DNA of 64,000 nt, taken from assembly GCF_000195595.1 (NCBI RefSeq), contig NZ_GL882511.1:186001-250000 (forward strand), read 5' to 3'. Positions 18,475 to 27,143 of this stretch are shown in pieces (position 1 is the stretch's first letter; each line of letters starts with the position of its first letter). The translations under genes and the position numbers were made by a program. Source of the stretch: Actinomyces sp. oral taxon 170 str. F0386. Its GTDB lineage: Bacteria > Actinomycetota > Actinomycetes > Actinomycetales > Actinomycetaceae. The notes under the pieces are model-generated. The model worked only from the letters and a program-made list of their open reading frames with translations. It was not told where the DNA came from and made no database searches.

Positions 18475-19566
18475 AATCCTCTTGACCCCTTGGGCCACGG
18501 TGCGGAAGAAGGGCTTGACCGTGGCCTCGAGGTGGTCGATCTTCGCCTTGGTCTCATGGATCTGAAGCAGGACGTGACGGATCGATCCGTGCAGGTCGCC
18601 AATGGTGAAGCGCAGGGAGTGCATGGCCTCATGGAGCTGCGCGATGGACTGGGCCAGGTACGCGTTCTGGTGGTCCAGCTTCTCCTCGTGCAGGCGCAGG
18701 CGCTCCTCGAGCCGGTGGTAGTACTCGGCCGAGACGAGCATGAGACCTAGGTTCTCCGGATCGGCCGGGCCGTTCTGGAGGGAGCCGGTGCCCGTCTCAT
18801 CAAGGGACCGGCGTGCGTAACGGTCCCGGATGGCAAGGTTGTCGGTGCGGTGGTGGACGGCGTCGACCACGACGGAGTTGCCCACTGACTCGTCGGTGGA
18901 GTCGCGGTGGTGCCAGTGCGCCAGCGGCTCGCCGTCGATGAAGCCGACCGGGGAGGTCGCCAGCAGGCGGAGGTTGAAGTCCCAGTCGGCCTGGGTCAGC
19001 AGGTTGCCGTCCCAGTGGCCGATGCGGTCGGCCACCTCGCGGCGAATGAGCTGGGAGATCGGCGGCACGTAGTTGGCCACCATCGTGTCGATGAGGGTCC
19101 AGCTCTCTCTGTCCGGTGCCAGGATCCCCCGGTTGACCTCGGTCAGGCCCTCCTCCGAGACCGTCTCGGAGATCAGGTCGCAGCGCGTCGCCACAGCACC
19201 GTGGCCCGGGTGCTCATCGAGGTGGGCCACGCAAGCGGCCAGGAAGCCGGGCTCCCAGGAGTCGTCGTCGTCATGGATGGCGAAGAACTCGCAGGAGGAG
19301 GCTGCCAGTCCGTCCTCCAGGGCGGCCTCACGCCCGTGGGAGGTCTCGTTGGTGACCACCGTGGTGCGTTCCCGCAGCCACTCGGGGGCGCTCTCCAGAG
19401 CGCTCTTCACCGGCCCGGTGCTCCCGGCGTCGTTGACGATGACGAGCTCAAGGTCCTGGAAGGACTGCGCCCCGACCGACTGGACCGCCCGCTTGAGCAT
19501 CAGGGGACGGTTACGGGTACGGGTCACTACCGTGACTCGCGGGGCTCGTGCGGCTTGTCCAGCCAT
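18463..19566 (-). CDS. GT2 glycosyltransferase with C-terminal coiled-coil tail
   Basis: 367 residues. The N-terminus (VTVVTRTRNRPLMLKRAV) and the FAIHDDDDSWEPGFL metal-site segment identify a family 2 glycosyltransferase. Beyond about residue 275 the protein leaves the catalytic fold and becomes a heptad-like helix (EYYHRLEERLRLHEEKLDH and onward) ending in a basic RIRRG tail, likely for oligomerisation or membrane contact. AGGAGG lies 10 bases before the ATG. It is the last of three minus-strand glycosyltransferase genes (21985 down to 18463), separated from the previous one by 137 bp. Donor and acceptor are unknown. Confidence 0.85.
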   Translation of the reverse strand: MAGQAARAPRVTVVTRTRNRPLMLKRAVQSVGAQSFQDLELVIVNDAGSTGPVKSALESAPEWLRERTTVVTNETSHGREAALEDGLAASSCEFFAIHDDDDSWEPGFLAACVAHLDEHPGHGAVATRCDLISETVSEEGLTEVNRGILAPDRESWTLIDTMVANYVPPISQLIRREVADRIGHWDGNLLTQADWDFNLRLLATSPVGFIDGEPLAHWHHRDSTDESVGNSVVVDAVHHRTDNLAIRDRYARRSLDETGTGSLQNGPADPENLGLMLVSAEYYHRLEERLRLHEEKLDHQNAYLAQSIAQLHEAMHSLRFTIGDLHGSIRHVLLQIHETKAKIDHLEATVKPFFRTVAQGVKRIRRG

Positions 19567-19703
19567 CTTCTGGGGTCCTCCTCGATCCGGTCATCGGCAC
19601 ATGACGTGTCTGATACCGCCGCCGAAGGGCTTGGGCCTCCGGCTACGTCTCAGTTCTGTAACTCTAGCGGGTAGGGCGCCATCGGCGCAGTCGGGCGCCG
19701 GGA

Positions 19704-20762
19704 TCAGCGGCGCCTCAAGGGCTTCGTGCGTCCTGACGGCCCACCTGAGCGGCGGCGCAGCTCGCCCGGCAGCCCGGCGAGCGCCTGTGCGAGCCCGGTC
19801 ATCACCGGGCCCCGCCGTGGACCACGCAGGCCGCGCACCAGTGTGCGGGCCAGCGCCTGCACCACGACGCGGGCCGGACTGTGGGCGGCCGCCACCAGGA
19901 TCCGGTTGCGGGCGTTGACCCGGATGAACATCGGCGAACCGGTGCCCGAGGAGGAGGCGTGCTCATGGCGCACCACCGCCTCGCGTACGTAGACGACCCT
20001 CCATCCGTGCTCGCGCAGGCGCCAGGAGAGGTCCGTGTCCTCGTAGTACATGAACAGGTCCTCGCGGAAACCGCCCAGGGCCTGCCACGCCTCACGCCGA
20101 ATCGCGCAGGCGCCCCCGCACAGGCCGAAGACCTCGCTGGGCGAGTGCTCCTGCTCGGCCGGCACCAGCCAGTCGCGGTCGTAGCCGTTGCCGGAGGCGT
20201 CCACGAGGTTGCCCGTGGAGTTGACCAGGACCTCGCCCTCCCCGCGGGCAGCGGCCTCATCGCTCACCCTCACCCACCTGCCGGTGCCCGGCGAGAGCAG
20301 TGCCTGCTGGCCGGGCGCAGCCGGGGCCCAGCGGCCGGCCAGCAGGATCCGCGCCGTCGCCGCCGCCGGAGCGCAGTCCGACGTCGCCCGTGCAGAGTCC
20401 CTCTGGGCGGAGGAGATCGGTGTGGTCGGTGGGGTGCTCAAGGGCGCCAGGATCGCCTCCAGGAAACCGGGCTCGGCCGCCGCGTCGTTGTTGAGCAGGA
20501 CGAGGACGTCCTCGATCATGCCCCGTGCCCCGAGGTTGACGCCGGCCCCGAAGCCCAGGTTCTCACTCGACTGGACCACCGTCAGGCCGGCCTGGCGCAG
20601 GCGCTCGGCCGAGTCGTCCCCGGAGGCGTTGTCCACGACGACGAGTGCGTCCTCGCTCTCCAGCTGCTGCGTGATGGAGCGGGCCGCCCGGATCGTCAGC
20701 TCGGGCCGGCGCCAGTTGACGATGACGACGCGAGCGGTGGGGCGGCGCGCGGGCCGAGTCAC
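19704..20762 (-). CDS. GT2 glycosyltransferase, rhamnosyltransferase-like
   Basis: 352 residues. It begins with VVIVNWRRPELTIRAARSI, has VLVLLNNDAAAEPGFLEAIL at the donor/metal site and a later DLFMYYEDTDLSWRLREHGW helix. This combination is typical of the WbbL/GlfT-like rhamnosyltransferases, which add dTDP-rhamnose. The start codon overlaps the stop of the GT4 gene at 20759 by four bases (ATGA), indicating translational coupling. The C-terminal 60 residues are basic and arginine-rich. Rhamnose as donor is inferred from family resemblance and the presence of all rml genes in the window. Confidence 0.8.
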   Translation of the reverse strand: MTRPARRPTARVVIVNWRRPELTIRAARSITQQLESEDALVVVDNASGDDSAERLRQAGLTVVQSSENLGFGAGVNLGARGMIEDVLVLLNNDAAAEPGFLEAILAPLSTPPTTPISSAQRDSARATSDCAPAAATARILLAGRWAPAAPGQQALLSPGTGRWVRVSDEAAARGEGEVLVNSTGNLVDASGNGYDRDWLVPAEQEHSPSEVFGLCGGACAIRREAWQALGGFREDLFMYYEDTDLSWRLREHGWRVVYVREAVVRHEHASSSGTGSPMFIRVNARNRILVAAAHSPARVVVQALARTLVRGLRGPRRGPVMTGLAQALAGLPGELRRRSGGPSGRTKPLRRR

Positions 20763-21985
20763 ACCGCACCCCCGATGAGGGCGTGGTAGACCTCCGTGTG
20801 CGCAGCCGCGCAGGCGTCCCAGGTGAAGGTCCGGGAACGCTCGCGGCCCGCCCGGGCCAGCTCGTCGTGGGCCGGACCGACCGCCTCGGCGAGACGGTCG
20901 GCGATCTCGCGCGGCGAGGCGGGGTCGGCCAGCAGGCCGGCATCCCCGGTCACCTCGGCCATGCAGGTTCCGGCGCTGGTGACCACCGGGGCGCCGTAGG
21001 CCATGGCCTCCAGGACCGGCAGGCCGAAGCCCTCCCAGATGGAGGGGAAGCAGAAGGCGCGTGCGCCGCTGTAGGCGGCCGCCAGCTCGTCGTCGTCGAG
21101 CCTGCCGGTGACGTGGACCCGATCACCCAGGCGTGTCAGCAGCTCGCGCTCGACGGCGTCGTCGCCCCACCCGGCCGGACCGACCAGGACCAGGTCGAGG
21201 TCGCCGGCGTCGTCGTGCTCGTCGATGAGGAGGACGAAGGCCCGCAGCAGCCCCAGCAGGTTCTTGCGCGGTTCACGCGTGCCCGTCCACAGGACGTAGT
21301 CGCGTGCGAGGCCGCGGGTGGCTCGGAAGCTCTCGACCTGCTCGTCGGTGACGGCGCGGGTGCGGACCCCGTGCGGGATGACGTAGAGGCGGGCGGCGTC
21401 GATCCCCGCCGCGATGCAGTCGTCGGCCGTGGCCTGGGAGGGGACGATGATCGCGCTCGCCTCGGTGGTGACGCGTTCAAGCGAGCGGCTGAAGTAGGCG
21501 TTGCCGCGGGGCGTGAAGTGCTCCGGCGCGCGCAGGAAGGCCAGGTCGTGCACGGTGACGGCCAGAGGAAGCGAGGTGGCGGGCAGGGCCCAGGTAGTGG
21601 CGTGGATGAGCTGGGCGCCGGGCAGGATGGACTCGGCGCGCGGCAGTCCCAGGCGGTTCCAGGACTCGTACAGGGCGGTGCGCGGCAGGTGGGAGGAGCG
21701 CATCGGCATCGAAGGCAGCCCCACCTCTCGGGGCGAGGGGGCCGCCTGGTGGCGGGCAGTGATCCCGGCCACGGGCACTTGCCTGGCACGCAGGGCCTTG
21801 GCCAGCTCGACGATGTAGGTGCCCGAGCCGCCCGGGACGGGCTGCCACAGCTGCTCCACCACCATGCCCACCCGCGGTCCTCGGGGCCGGGCGGGGCGGC
21901 GGGAGTCGTTGGTGCTCGACGATGCGGTGCGAGAGGCGGGGGAGAGGGCCGGGGAGTGCGCCGGGCGGGAGTGATCTGCGCTCAT
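20759..21985 (-). CDS. GT4 glycosyltransferase
   Basis: 408 residues in the GT-B fold of family 4. The donor-binding half carries LWTGTREPRKNL and the signature SIWEGFGLPVLEAMAYGAPV, where the two glutamates are the usual EX7E pair. The first 40 residues are serine/proline/arginine-rich, so the true start may be the ATG at 21865 (MVVEQLWQPVPGGSGTYIV); neither ATG has a clear ribosome site. It heads the three-gene minus-strand glycosyltransferase unit and is divergent from the GT4 gene at 22033, with only 47 bp between the start codons. Confidence 0.85.
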   Translation of the reverse strand: MSADHSRPAHSPALSPASRTASSSTNDSRRPARPRGPRVGMVVEQLWQPVPGGSGTYIVELAKALRARQVPVAGITARHQAAPSPREVGLPSMPMRSSHLPRTALYESWNRLGLPRAESILPGAQLIHATTWALPATSLPLAVTVHDLAFLRAPEHFTPRGNAYFSRSLERVTTEASAIIVPSQATADDCIAAGIDAARLYVIPHGVRTRAVTDEQVESFRATRGLARDYVLWTGTREPRKNLLGLLRAFVLLIDEHDDAGDLDLVLVGPAGWGDDAVERELLTRLGDRVHVTGRLDDDELAAAYSGARAFCFPSIWEGFGLPVLEAMAYGAPVVTSAGTCMAEVTGDAGLLADPASPREIADRLAEAVGPAHDELARAGRERSRTFTWDACAAAHTEVYHALIGGAV

Positions 21986-22020
21986 GCGCTCAGAGTACGG
22001 GGTGGCCGCGCGCGGCGCGG

Positions 22021-22026
22021 TAGCCT
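22021..22026 (+). promoter_or_regulatory. -10 box TAGCCT for a leaderless start at 22033
   Basis: TAGCCT ends 6 bases before the ATG, and no Shine-Dalgarno-like sequence lies between. The position is that of a -10 element for a transcript that begins at the start codon. Confidence 0.5.
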
Positions 22027-22032
22027 GCCTCC

Positions 22033-23154
22033 ATGAAGGTTCTTCTCGATGCGACGGCGATCCCGGCAGATCTCGGAGGCGTGGGGCGTTATGTCGACGA
22101 CTTGGTGCCCGAGCTCATCGCCTCCGGCGTCAACCTGGCCATGGTCGTCCAGCAGCGGGACGTGGCGCACTTCTCCGCCAAGGTGCCCCGCGCCCACCTC
22201 TTCCCGGTCTCGGAGTCCATGGAGTCGCGCGGTGCCCGCCTGGCCTGGGAGCAGACCGGGCTGCCGGCCCTCATCCACCGGATCCGCCCCGACGTCCTGC
22301 ACTCGCCCCACTACACCTTCCCGGCCCTGCACCAGGTGCCCGTAGTCGTCACTCTCCACGACGCCACCTTCTTCTCCCACCCCCAGGCCCACTCTCCCCT
22401 CAAGCAGAAGTTCTTCACCCGCGCCATCCGTCGGGCCGTGCGCGGGGCCGACTCGCTCGTCGTTCCCTCCCAGGCCACTCGCGACGAGACCATCACCTAT
22501 GTCGGCGGCGACCCCGAGCGCTTCCACGTCGCCTACCACGGCGTGGACACCTCCGTCTTCCACCCGGTCGACGACGCCGAGCGGGCCCGTGTGGCCGCCT
22601 CCCTCGGCCTGGAGGGCAAGCGCTACATCGGCTTCCTGGGGACCCTGGAGCCCCGCAAGAACGTCCCCAACCTGGTGCGTGCCTGGGTCAGCGTCTTCCG
22701 CGACTCCGACGACGCCCCGGCCCTGGTCCTGGCCGGTGGGCCCGGCTGGGACGCCGACATCGAGCCGGCTCTGGCCGAGGTTCCCCCGCACCTGACCGTC
22801 CTGCGGCCCGGCTACCTGCCCCTGGAGGACCTGTCCGGATTCCTGTCGGGCTGCGAGATCCTGGCCTACCCCTCCATCGGTGAGGGCTTCGGTCTGCCGG
22901 TGCTCGAGGCCATGGCCTGCGGGGCCGCTGTGCTCACCACCCGTGAGCTGAGCCTGCCGGAGGTCGGGGGGGACGCCGTCGCCTACTGCGGATCCGACGC
23001 CCAGGCCATCGCCCGGGGCCTCGTGCTGCTCGACGCCGACCCCGAACGGCGCCGCGCCCTGGGGGCCGCCGCCGCCGAGCGGGCCGACGAGTTCACCTGG
23101 AAGGCCTCCGCCCAGGCGCACATCGAGGCCTACCGCGCCGCTATGGCACAGTGA
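22033..23154 (+). CDS. GT4 glycosyltransferase
   Basis: 373 residues, GT-B fold. The N-terminal half (LLDATAIPADLGGVGRYVDDL, split as in mannosyltransferases of this family) and the donor site SIGEGFGLPVLEAMACGAAV with the EX7E pair are plain. GTLEPRKNVPNLVRAW marks the nucleotide-binding loop. Its sequence style is close to actinobacterial mannosyl- and rhamnosyltransferases of the GT4 family, but the sugar cannot be assigned. It starts a plus-strand run that continues with a membrane protein, rmlD, a GT2/DUF2304 pair, licD, a flippase and an acyltransferase. Confidence 0.87.
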   Translation: MKVLLDATAIPADLGGVGRYVDDLVPELIASGVNLAMVVQQRDVAHFSAKVPRAHLFPVSESMESRGARLAWEQTGLPALIHRIRPDVLHSPHYTFPALHQVPVVVTLHDATFFSHPQAHSPLKQKFFTRAIRRAVRGADSLVVPSQATRDETITYVGGDPERFHVAYHGVDTSVFHPVDDAERARVAASLGLEGKRYIGFLGTLEPRKNVPNLVRAWVSVFRDSDDAPALVLAGGPGWDADIEPALAEVPPHLTVLRPGYLPLEDLSGFLSGCEILAYPSIGEGFGLPVLEAMACGAAVLTTRELSLPEVGGDAVAYCGSDAQAIARGLVLLDADPERRRALGAAAAERADEFTWKASAQAHIEAYRAAMAQ

Positions 23155-23302
23155 GGTCCTCGAGGGTTTTGACGGTCGATATCGGTAAACTCGGTCCTGG
23201 CGTCGCTGGGTGGCTGTCGCGGCGACGTCGCTGACGGTGTCGTTTCCCCAGTCGACACCGTGCGTGACAGGCAATGATCCGTACATGATCGGATGGAGAC
23301 GT

Positions 23303-24784
23303 ATGGAAACGTCGCATGGCGAGCAGACACCGGCGGAGGAATCATCGGAGTCCACCGCTCAGAAGCACTCTGATGTCGACCATGACAAGAATGCGGTTGA
23401 TGACCGGAGTCTTGGTGCGAGGATGTCGGCTCGGATTCTGGCTCTTCCTCAGGCGCAGTGGGCGGCACTGAGCGGGCTGTTCGCGCTCATCTCAGGGGTC
23501 CTCACGTACCGGTTCATGGTGCGACACCTGCCTCTGTCCATCGTCGACGAGTTCCAGTACATCGACGCCGTTAACAAGGCTCAGCGCTGGGACGTGGTCC
23601 TCACTGGGGACAAGACGGACCAGTACGCCCGGGTCCTGGCAGCGTGCAGAGGAGTGGGGTTCGACAACCCGAGCACAGTCATACACCAGGGGGTCTGTGC
23701 GCCCTACGTCCCAGACTCCGACACCTTCATCTACGGCTACACCTCGGCCGACATTCACTCACCGGCCTACTTCTTCCTCACTGGGTGGATGTCCTGGCCC
23801 CTGCAGCGCTTCCTCCACATGGAGCTCATCACCGCTGCTCGGCTCACCGGAGCCGTGTGGCTGTGGCTCGGCATGGTGGCCCTGGCCTGGATGCTGCGCC
23901 GGCTCGGAGCCCGGTGGGGCGTGGCGGTGGCGCTGCCGATCGCCGTCGCTTCCATGCCCGGGTTCCGTCTGACGAATGCCTATGTCACCCCTGATGCGCT
24001 CAACCTCCTGGCGGGGACCCTCATCATTGCCTCCATGGTGCTCTACGTGCGGGGGGAGTGGAGTGTCTGGCCCTTCATCGGGATATCGATCGTCTTCTCC
24101 TTCGTGAAGTTCCAGAACGTGTTCTGCGTGGTGGCGGCGCTGGTGTTCCTCGCCTGGTACGTGATCACTGTCCTCATACGGCGTCGGTTGAAGCGTCTTG
24201 GTGATGATGAGACGGCCGACGGCGAGAGCCGTCTGCGCCTGCCGCGCCTGTGGGAGGGGATCGCCCTGGTGGTCCTGCCTCTGGCCGGCTCCTCGATCTG
24301 GATGGTGGTCCGCGCTCATACGGTCGCGGCGGTCGTCGACCGCCCGCCGCTGGACCCGCCGGCGAACCTCGACGGGCTGACGGTCTTCTCCTCCCTGGAC
24401 GACGCCTACCAGCTGGTCTTCGCCGGCACCGGGTGGTCCGGGGTGACCTCTCCCTGGTCCATCTTCCCCAACGTGCTCGTCGCCATCCTCGTAGCCGGCG
24501 CCATGGCCACCGCCATGTTCGACGTCAAGGCGACCGTCATCGAGCGGGCCTTCGCGCGCTCAGCACTGCTGTCCTGCACCGCCGTCGGCCCGATGACGAT
24601 CCTGCTCTTCGCCATCGCCTTCGGTGCCAGCACCGGGGTCCTCAACCGCTACGTCATGGTGCTCATCCCGGTGCTCGCGGTCCCTCTGTGCGGTCGGCTC
24701 ACTGGGAAAGCGGCTCAGGGGCTCCTCGTCGTCTTCGCGCTCGGTGCCCTCTACTACGCCGCTCACTTCACCTACATCAACTGA
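23303..24784 (+). CDS. Polytopic membrane protein, DUF2142-like
   Basis: About 493 residues from the ATG at 23303, which has GGAG about 4 bases upstream. A charged N-terminus of 45 residues is followed by about ten transmembrane segments. After the first segment comes a loop with SIVDEFQYIDAVNKAQRWD, the acidic motif expected in GT-C-type enzymes that use lipid-linked sugars; I compare it with DUF2142 proteins. An in-frame upstream extension to 23210 has no ribosome site. It lies next to rmlD and ahead of a polyprenyl-phosphate sugar synthase, which could make its donor. Function is inferred. Confidence 0.65.
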   Translation: METSHGEQTPAEESSESTAQKHSDVDHDKNAVDDRSLGARMSARILALPQAQWAALSGLFALISGVLTYRFMVRHLPLSIVDEFQYIDAVNKAQRWDVVLTGDKTDQYARVLAACRGVGFDNPSTVIHQGVCAPYVPDSDTFIYGYTSADIHSPAYFFLTGWMSWPLQRFLHMELITAARLTGAVWLWLGMVALAWMLRRLGARWGVAVALPIAVASMPGFRLTNAYVTPDALNLLAGTLIIASMVLYVRGEWSVWPFIGISIVFSFVKFQNVFCVVAALVFLAWYVITVLIRRRLKRLGDDETADGESRLRLPRLWEGIALVVLPLAGSSIWMVVRAHTVAAVVDRPPLDPPANLDGLTVFSSLDDAYQLVFAGTGWSGVTSPWSIFPNVLVAILVAGAMATAMFDVKATVIERAFARSALLSCTAVGPMTILLFAIAFGASTGVLNRYVMVLIPVLAVPLCGRLTGKAAQGLLVVFALGALYYAAHFTYIN

Positions 24785-24875
24785 GGCTGGCAATGGCCTG
24801 CTCGTGTAGGCTTCACCGACGGAGCACAGTGGGACTTCGGCGAGATGACGCCAAGTGGGAAGGGAGAATCGGCTA

Positions 24876-25811
24876 GTGAACGACACCACGCCTCTGAGGG
24901 AGAAAGAGGAGACGTCCCTTCTGGAAGCTGGGAACGCAGACCGTCAGCCGCGCGGCCGTGTTCTCGTCACCGGCGCCAACGGCCAGTTGGGGCGGGCGCT
25001 CATGACCCTGCTGCCGCAGGTCGGGTTCGTGCCCACTGGCGTCGATCTGCCGGAGGTGGACATCTCGGACGCGGCCGCCATGTCCGCCTGGGACTGGTCG
25101 AGCTACGACGTCGTCATCAACGCCGCCGCCTGGACCAACGTGGACGGGGCGGAGACCCCTGAGGGGCGTCGCCTGTCCTGGCGGGCCAACACGGTCGGAC
25201 CGGTCAACCTGGCGCGGGCCGCCGTCCAGCACGGTCTGACCCTGGTGCACCTGTCCACCGAGTACACCTTCGACGGCGCCATACCGGTCCACTCCGAGGC
25301 GGAGACCCCCTCACCGCTGGGCGTCTACGGTCAGTCCAAGGCCGCCGGCGACGCCGCCGTCAGCGTCTGCCCGCGCCACTACCTGGTGCGCACCTCCTGG
25401 GTGGTGGGTGACGGCAAGAACTTCGTCAAGACGATGCTCTCCCTGGCCGAGCGCGGCATCGCCCCGACCGTCGTGGCCGACCAGACCGGCCGACTCACCT
25501 TCGCCTCCGACCTGGCCGCTGGCATCATTCACCTGCTCACCTCGGGAGCCGAGTTCGGCACCTACAACCTCTCCGGCGGGGGGCCGGTCGTCTCCTGGGC
25601 CGACGTCGCCAAGCGCGTCTACGAGCGAGCCGGCCACAGCCCCGACGAGGTCACACCCGTCACCACCGAGGAGTACTACGCCGGTCAGGAGGGAATCGCG
25701 CCGCGGCCGTTGAGCTCCGTCCTGGACCTCGCCAAGATCAAGGCCACAGGCTTCACTCCCACCGACTCCATGGAGCGGCTCGAGGACTACCTCAGCAGAC
25801 TTCTGGCGTAG
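24876..25811 (+). CDS. rmlD: dTDP-4-dehydrorhamnose reductase RmlD
   Basis: 311 residues. The NAD(P) motif is TGANGQLGRAL near residue 30, and VYGQSKAAGD carries the catalytic YxxxK. HLSTEYTFDG and VRTSWVVGDGKNFV follow as in RmlD. It performs the last step, reducing dTDP-4-keto-L-rhamnose to dTDP-L-rhamnose. The GTG at 24876 is preceded by AAGGGAGA at 8 bases; the N-terminus has about 25 extra polar residues. It stands apart from the other rml genes. In some related actinobacteria RmlC and RmlD occur as a fusion; here they are separate. Confidence 0.93.
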   Translation: MNDTTPLREKEETSLLEAGNADRQPRGRVLVTGANGQLGRALMTLLPQVGFVPTGVDLPEVDISDAAAMSAWDWSSYDVVINAAAWTNVDGAETPEGRRLSWRANTVGPVNLARAAVQHGLTLVHLSTEYTFDGAIPVHSEAETPSPLGVYGQSKAAGDAAVSVCPRHYLVRTSWVVGDGKNFVKTMLSLAERGIAPTVVADQTGRLTFASDLAAGIIHLLTSGAEFGTYNLSGGGPVVSWADVAKRVYERAGHSPDEVTPVTTEEYYAGQEGIAPRPLSSVLDLAKIKATGFTPTDSMERLEDYLSRLLA

Positions 25812-25900
25812 GCAACTGGCCGGAACCGGATGCGAATCGGCGGCGGACCGGCCGCGTATAGTTGCCTCAGTCCGTAGGCGTGAGGAGTGTCAGTAGTTTC

Positions 25901-26656
25901 ATGGCCACTGTTCAGCACGATTCCCTGGCGATCATGCCGGCCTGGAACGAGGCGGCCGTCATCGGCCCCGTCATCGAGGAGGTTCGGCGCGTTGCGGGGG
26001 ACAAGGTCGACGTCCTCGTCGTCTCCGACGGCTCCACGGACGCCACCGCCCAGATCGCGCACGATGCCGGCGCGGCCGTTCTCGACCTGCCCCTGAACCT
26101 CGGGGTCGGGGGAGCGATGCGCGCCGGCTACCTCTACGCCGAGCGCCACGGCTACCGCCGTGCCATCCAGCTCGACGCCGACGGACAGCACGATCCCACC
26201 GAGATCGACACCCTCTTCGCCGCGGCCGAGGCCGAGGACGCGGACCTGGTCATCGGTGCCCGCTTCGCGGGCAAGGGCGACTACAAGGTGCGAGGCCCCC
26301 GTCAGTGGGCCATGAAGCTTCTCTCCGTCATCCTCTCGCGAGTCTGCGGCACCCGGCTGACGGACACCACCTCCGGCTTCAAGCTCGCCAACCGGCGCAC
26401 GATCCAGCTCTTCGCCCACGAGTACCCGGCCGAGTACCTCGGCGACACCATCGAGGCCCTGGTCATCGCCAAGCGCTCCGGGCTGCGCATCCGACAGGCC
26501 GCCGTCGTCATGCGTCCGCGTGCCGGCGGGACTCCGTCCCACAGCCCGCTCAAGGCAGCGCGGTTCCTCATCAGGGCCTTCCTCGCCCTGGGGGTGGCGC
26601 TGAGCCGGCCGAGCTCGCAGTTCAAGACGACAGAGGTCAGGGAGGTTCAAGGGTGA
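25901..26656 (+). CDS. GT2 glycosyltransferase, polyprenyl-phosphate mannose/glucose synthase type
   Basis: 251 residues. LAIMPAWNEAAVIGPVIEEV opens the fold, VVSDGSTDATAQIA holds the nucleotide site and QLDADGQHDP is the DXD motif of the dolichol-phosphate hexose synthase branch. There are no terminal transmembrane segments. The stop overlaps the GTG of the next gene (DUF2304) by four bases, the usual partnership in which the small membrane protein recruits the enzyme. I set the start at the ATG 25901; a TTG-started extension adds 13 residues. It probably loads a sugar onto undecaprenyl phosphate for extracytoplasmic transferases. Confidence 0.88.
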   Translation: MATVQHDSLAIMPAWNEAAVIGPVIEEVRRVAGDKVDVLVVSDGSTDATAQIAHDAGAAVLDLPLNLGVGGAMRAGYLYAERHGYRRAIQLDADGQHDPTEIDTLFAAAEAEDADLVIGARFAGKGDYKVRGPRQWAMKLLSVILSRVCGTRLTDTTSGFKLANRRTIQLFAHEYPAEYLGDTIEALVIAKRSGLRIRQAAVVMRPRAGGTPSHSPLKAARFLIRAFLALGVALSRPSSQFKTTEVREVQG

Positions 26657-27039
26657 CCAGTACCTACTGGCTGGGAGTCATCTTCGCCTTCATCGTCCTG
26701 TTCGGCATCTTTGTCAGGATGCGCAACCAGGGGATGAAGGAGCGTTACGCCACCTGGTGGCTGGTCATCGCGATCGCTGTGGCGGTCATCTCGATCTTCC
26801 CCCGCGTCCTGGAAGGGGCGGCCCACCTCGTGGGCGTCAAGGTCCCGTTGAACCTCGCCTTCTTCCTCGCCGGGGTGATCATGCTCCTGCTCTCACTCCG
26901 ATTCAGCGTTGACCTGTCACAGTCCGACGAGGAGCGGCGCCGTCTCGCCGAGGAGATCGCCTTCCTGCGAGCAGAGATCGACTCGCTGAAGTCCGAGTCC
27001 ACCACTCGGCCTGCGGACTCCTCGACCGATCCTGCTTAA
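26653..27039 (+). CDS. DUF2304 small membrane protein
   Basis: 128 residues. Three hydrophobic segments (about residues 3-20, 34-52 and 66-84) are followed by a charged helix with the heptad-like EERRRLAEEIAFLRAEID. This is the DUF2304 pattern. Its GTG start overlaps the stop of the preceding polyprenyl-sugar synthase by four bases. The family is nearly always found beside such enzymes and is thought to act as a membrane partner or sugar-lipid flippase subunit; the exact activity is not established. Confidence 0.85.
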   Translation: MTSTYWLGVIFAFIVLFGIFVRMRNQGMKERYATWWLVIAIAVAVISIFPRVLEGAAHLVGVKVPLNLAFFLAGVIMLLLSLRFSVDLSQSDEERRRLAEEIAFLRAEIDSLKSESTTRPADSSTDPA

Positions 27040-27143
27040 TCAGGATCGGCGTTAGATTGGTGTTCTCTGTATGGCACAATCGCCTGCGGGTTCCTCGGAT
27101 GGCCGACGTAACCATGGCTGAGAGACGATAGGAGTGTCAGACC

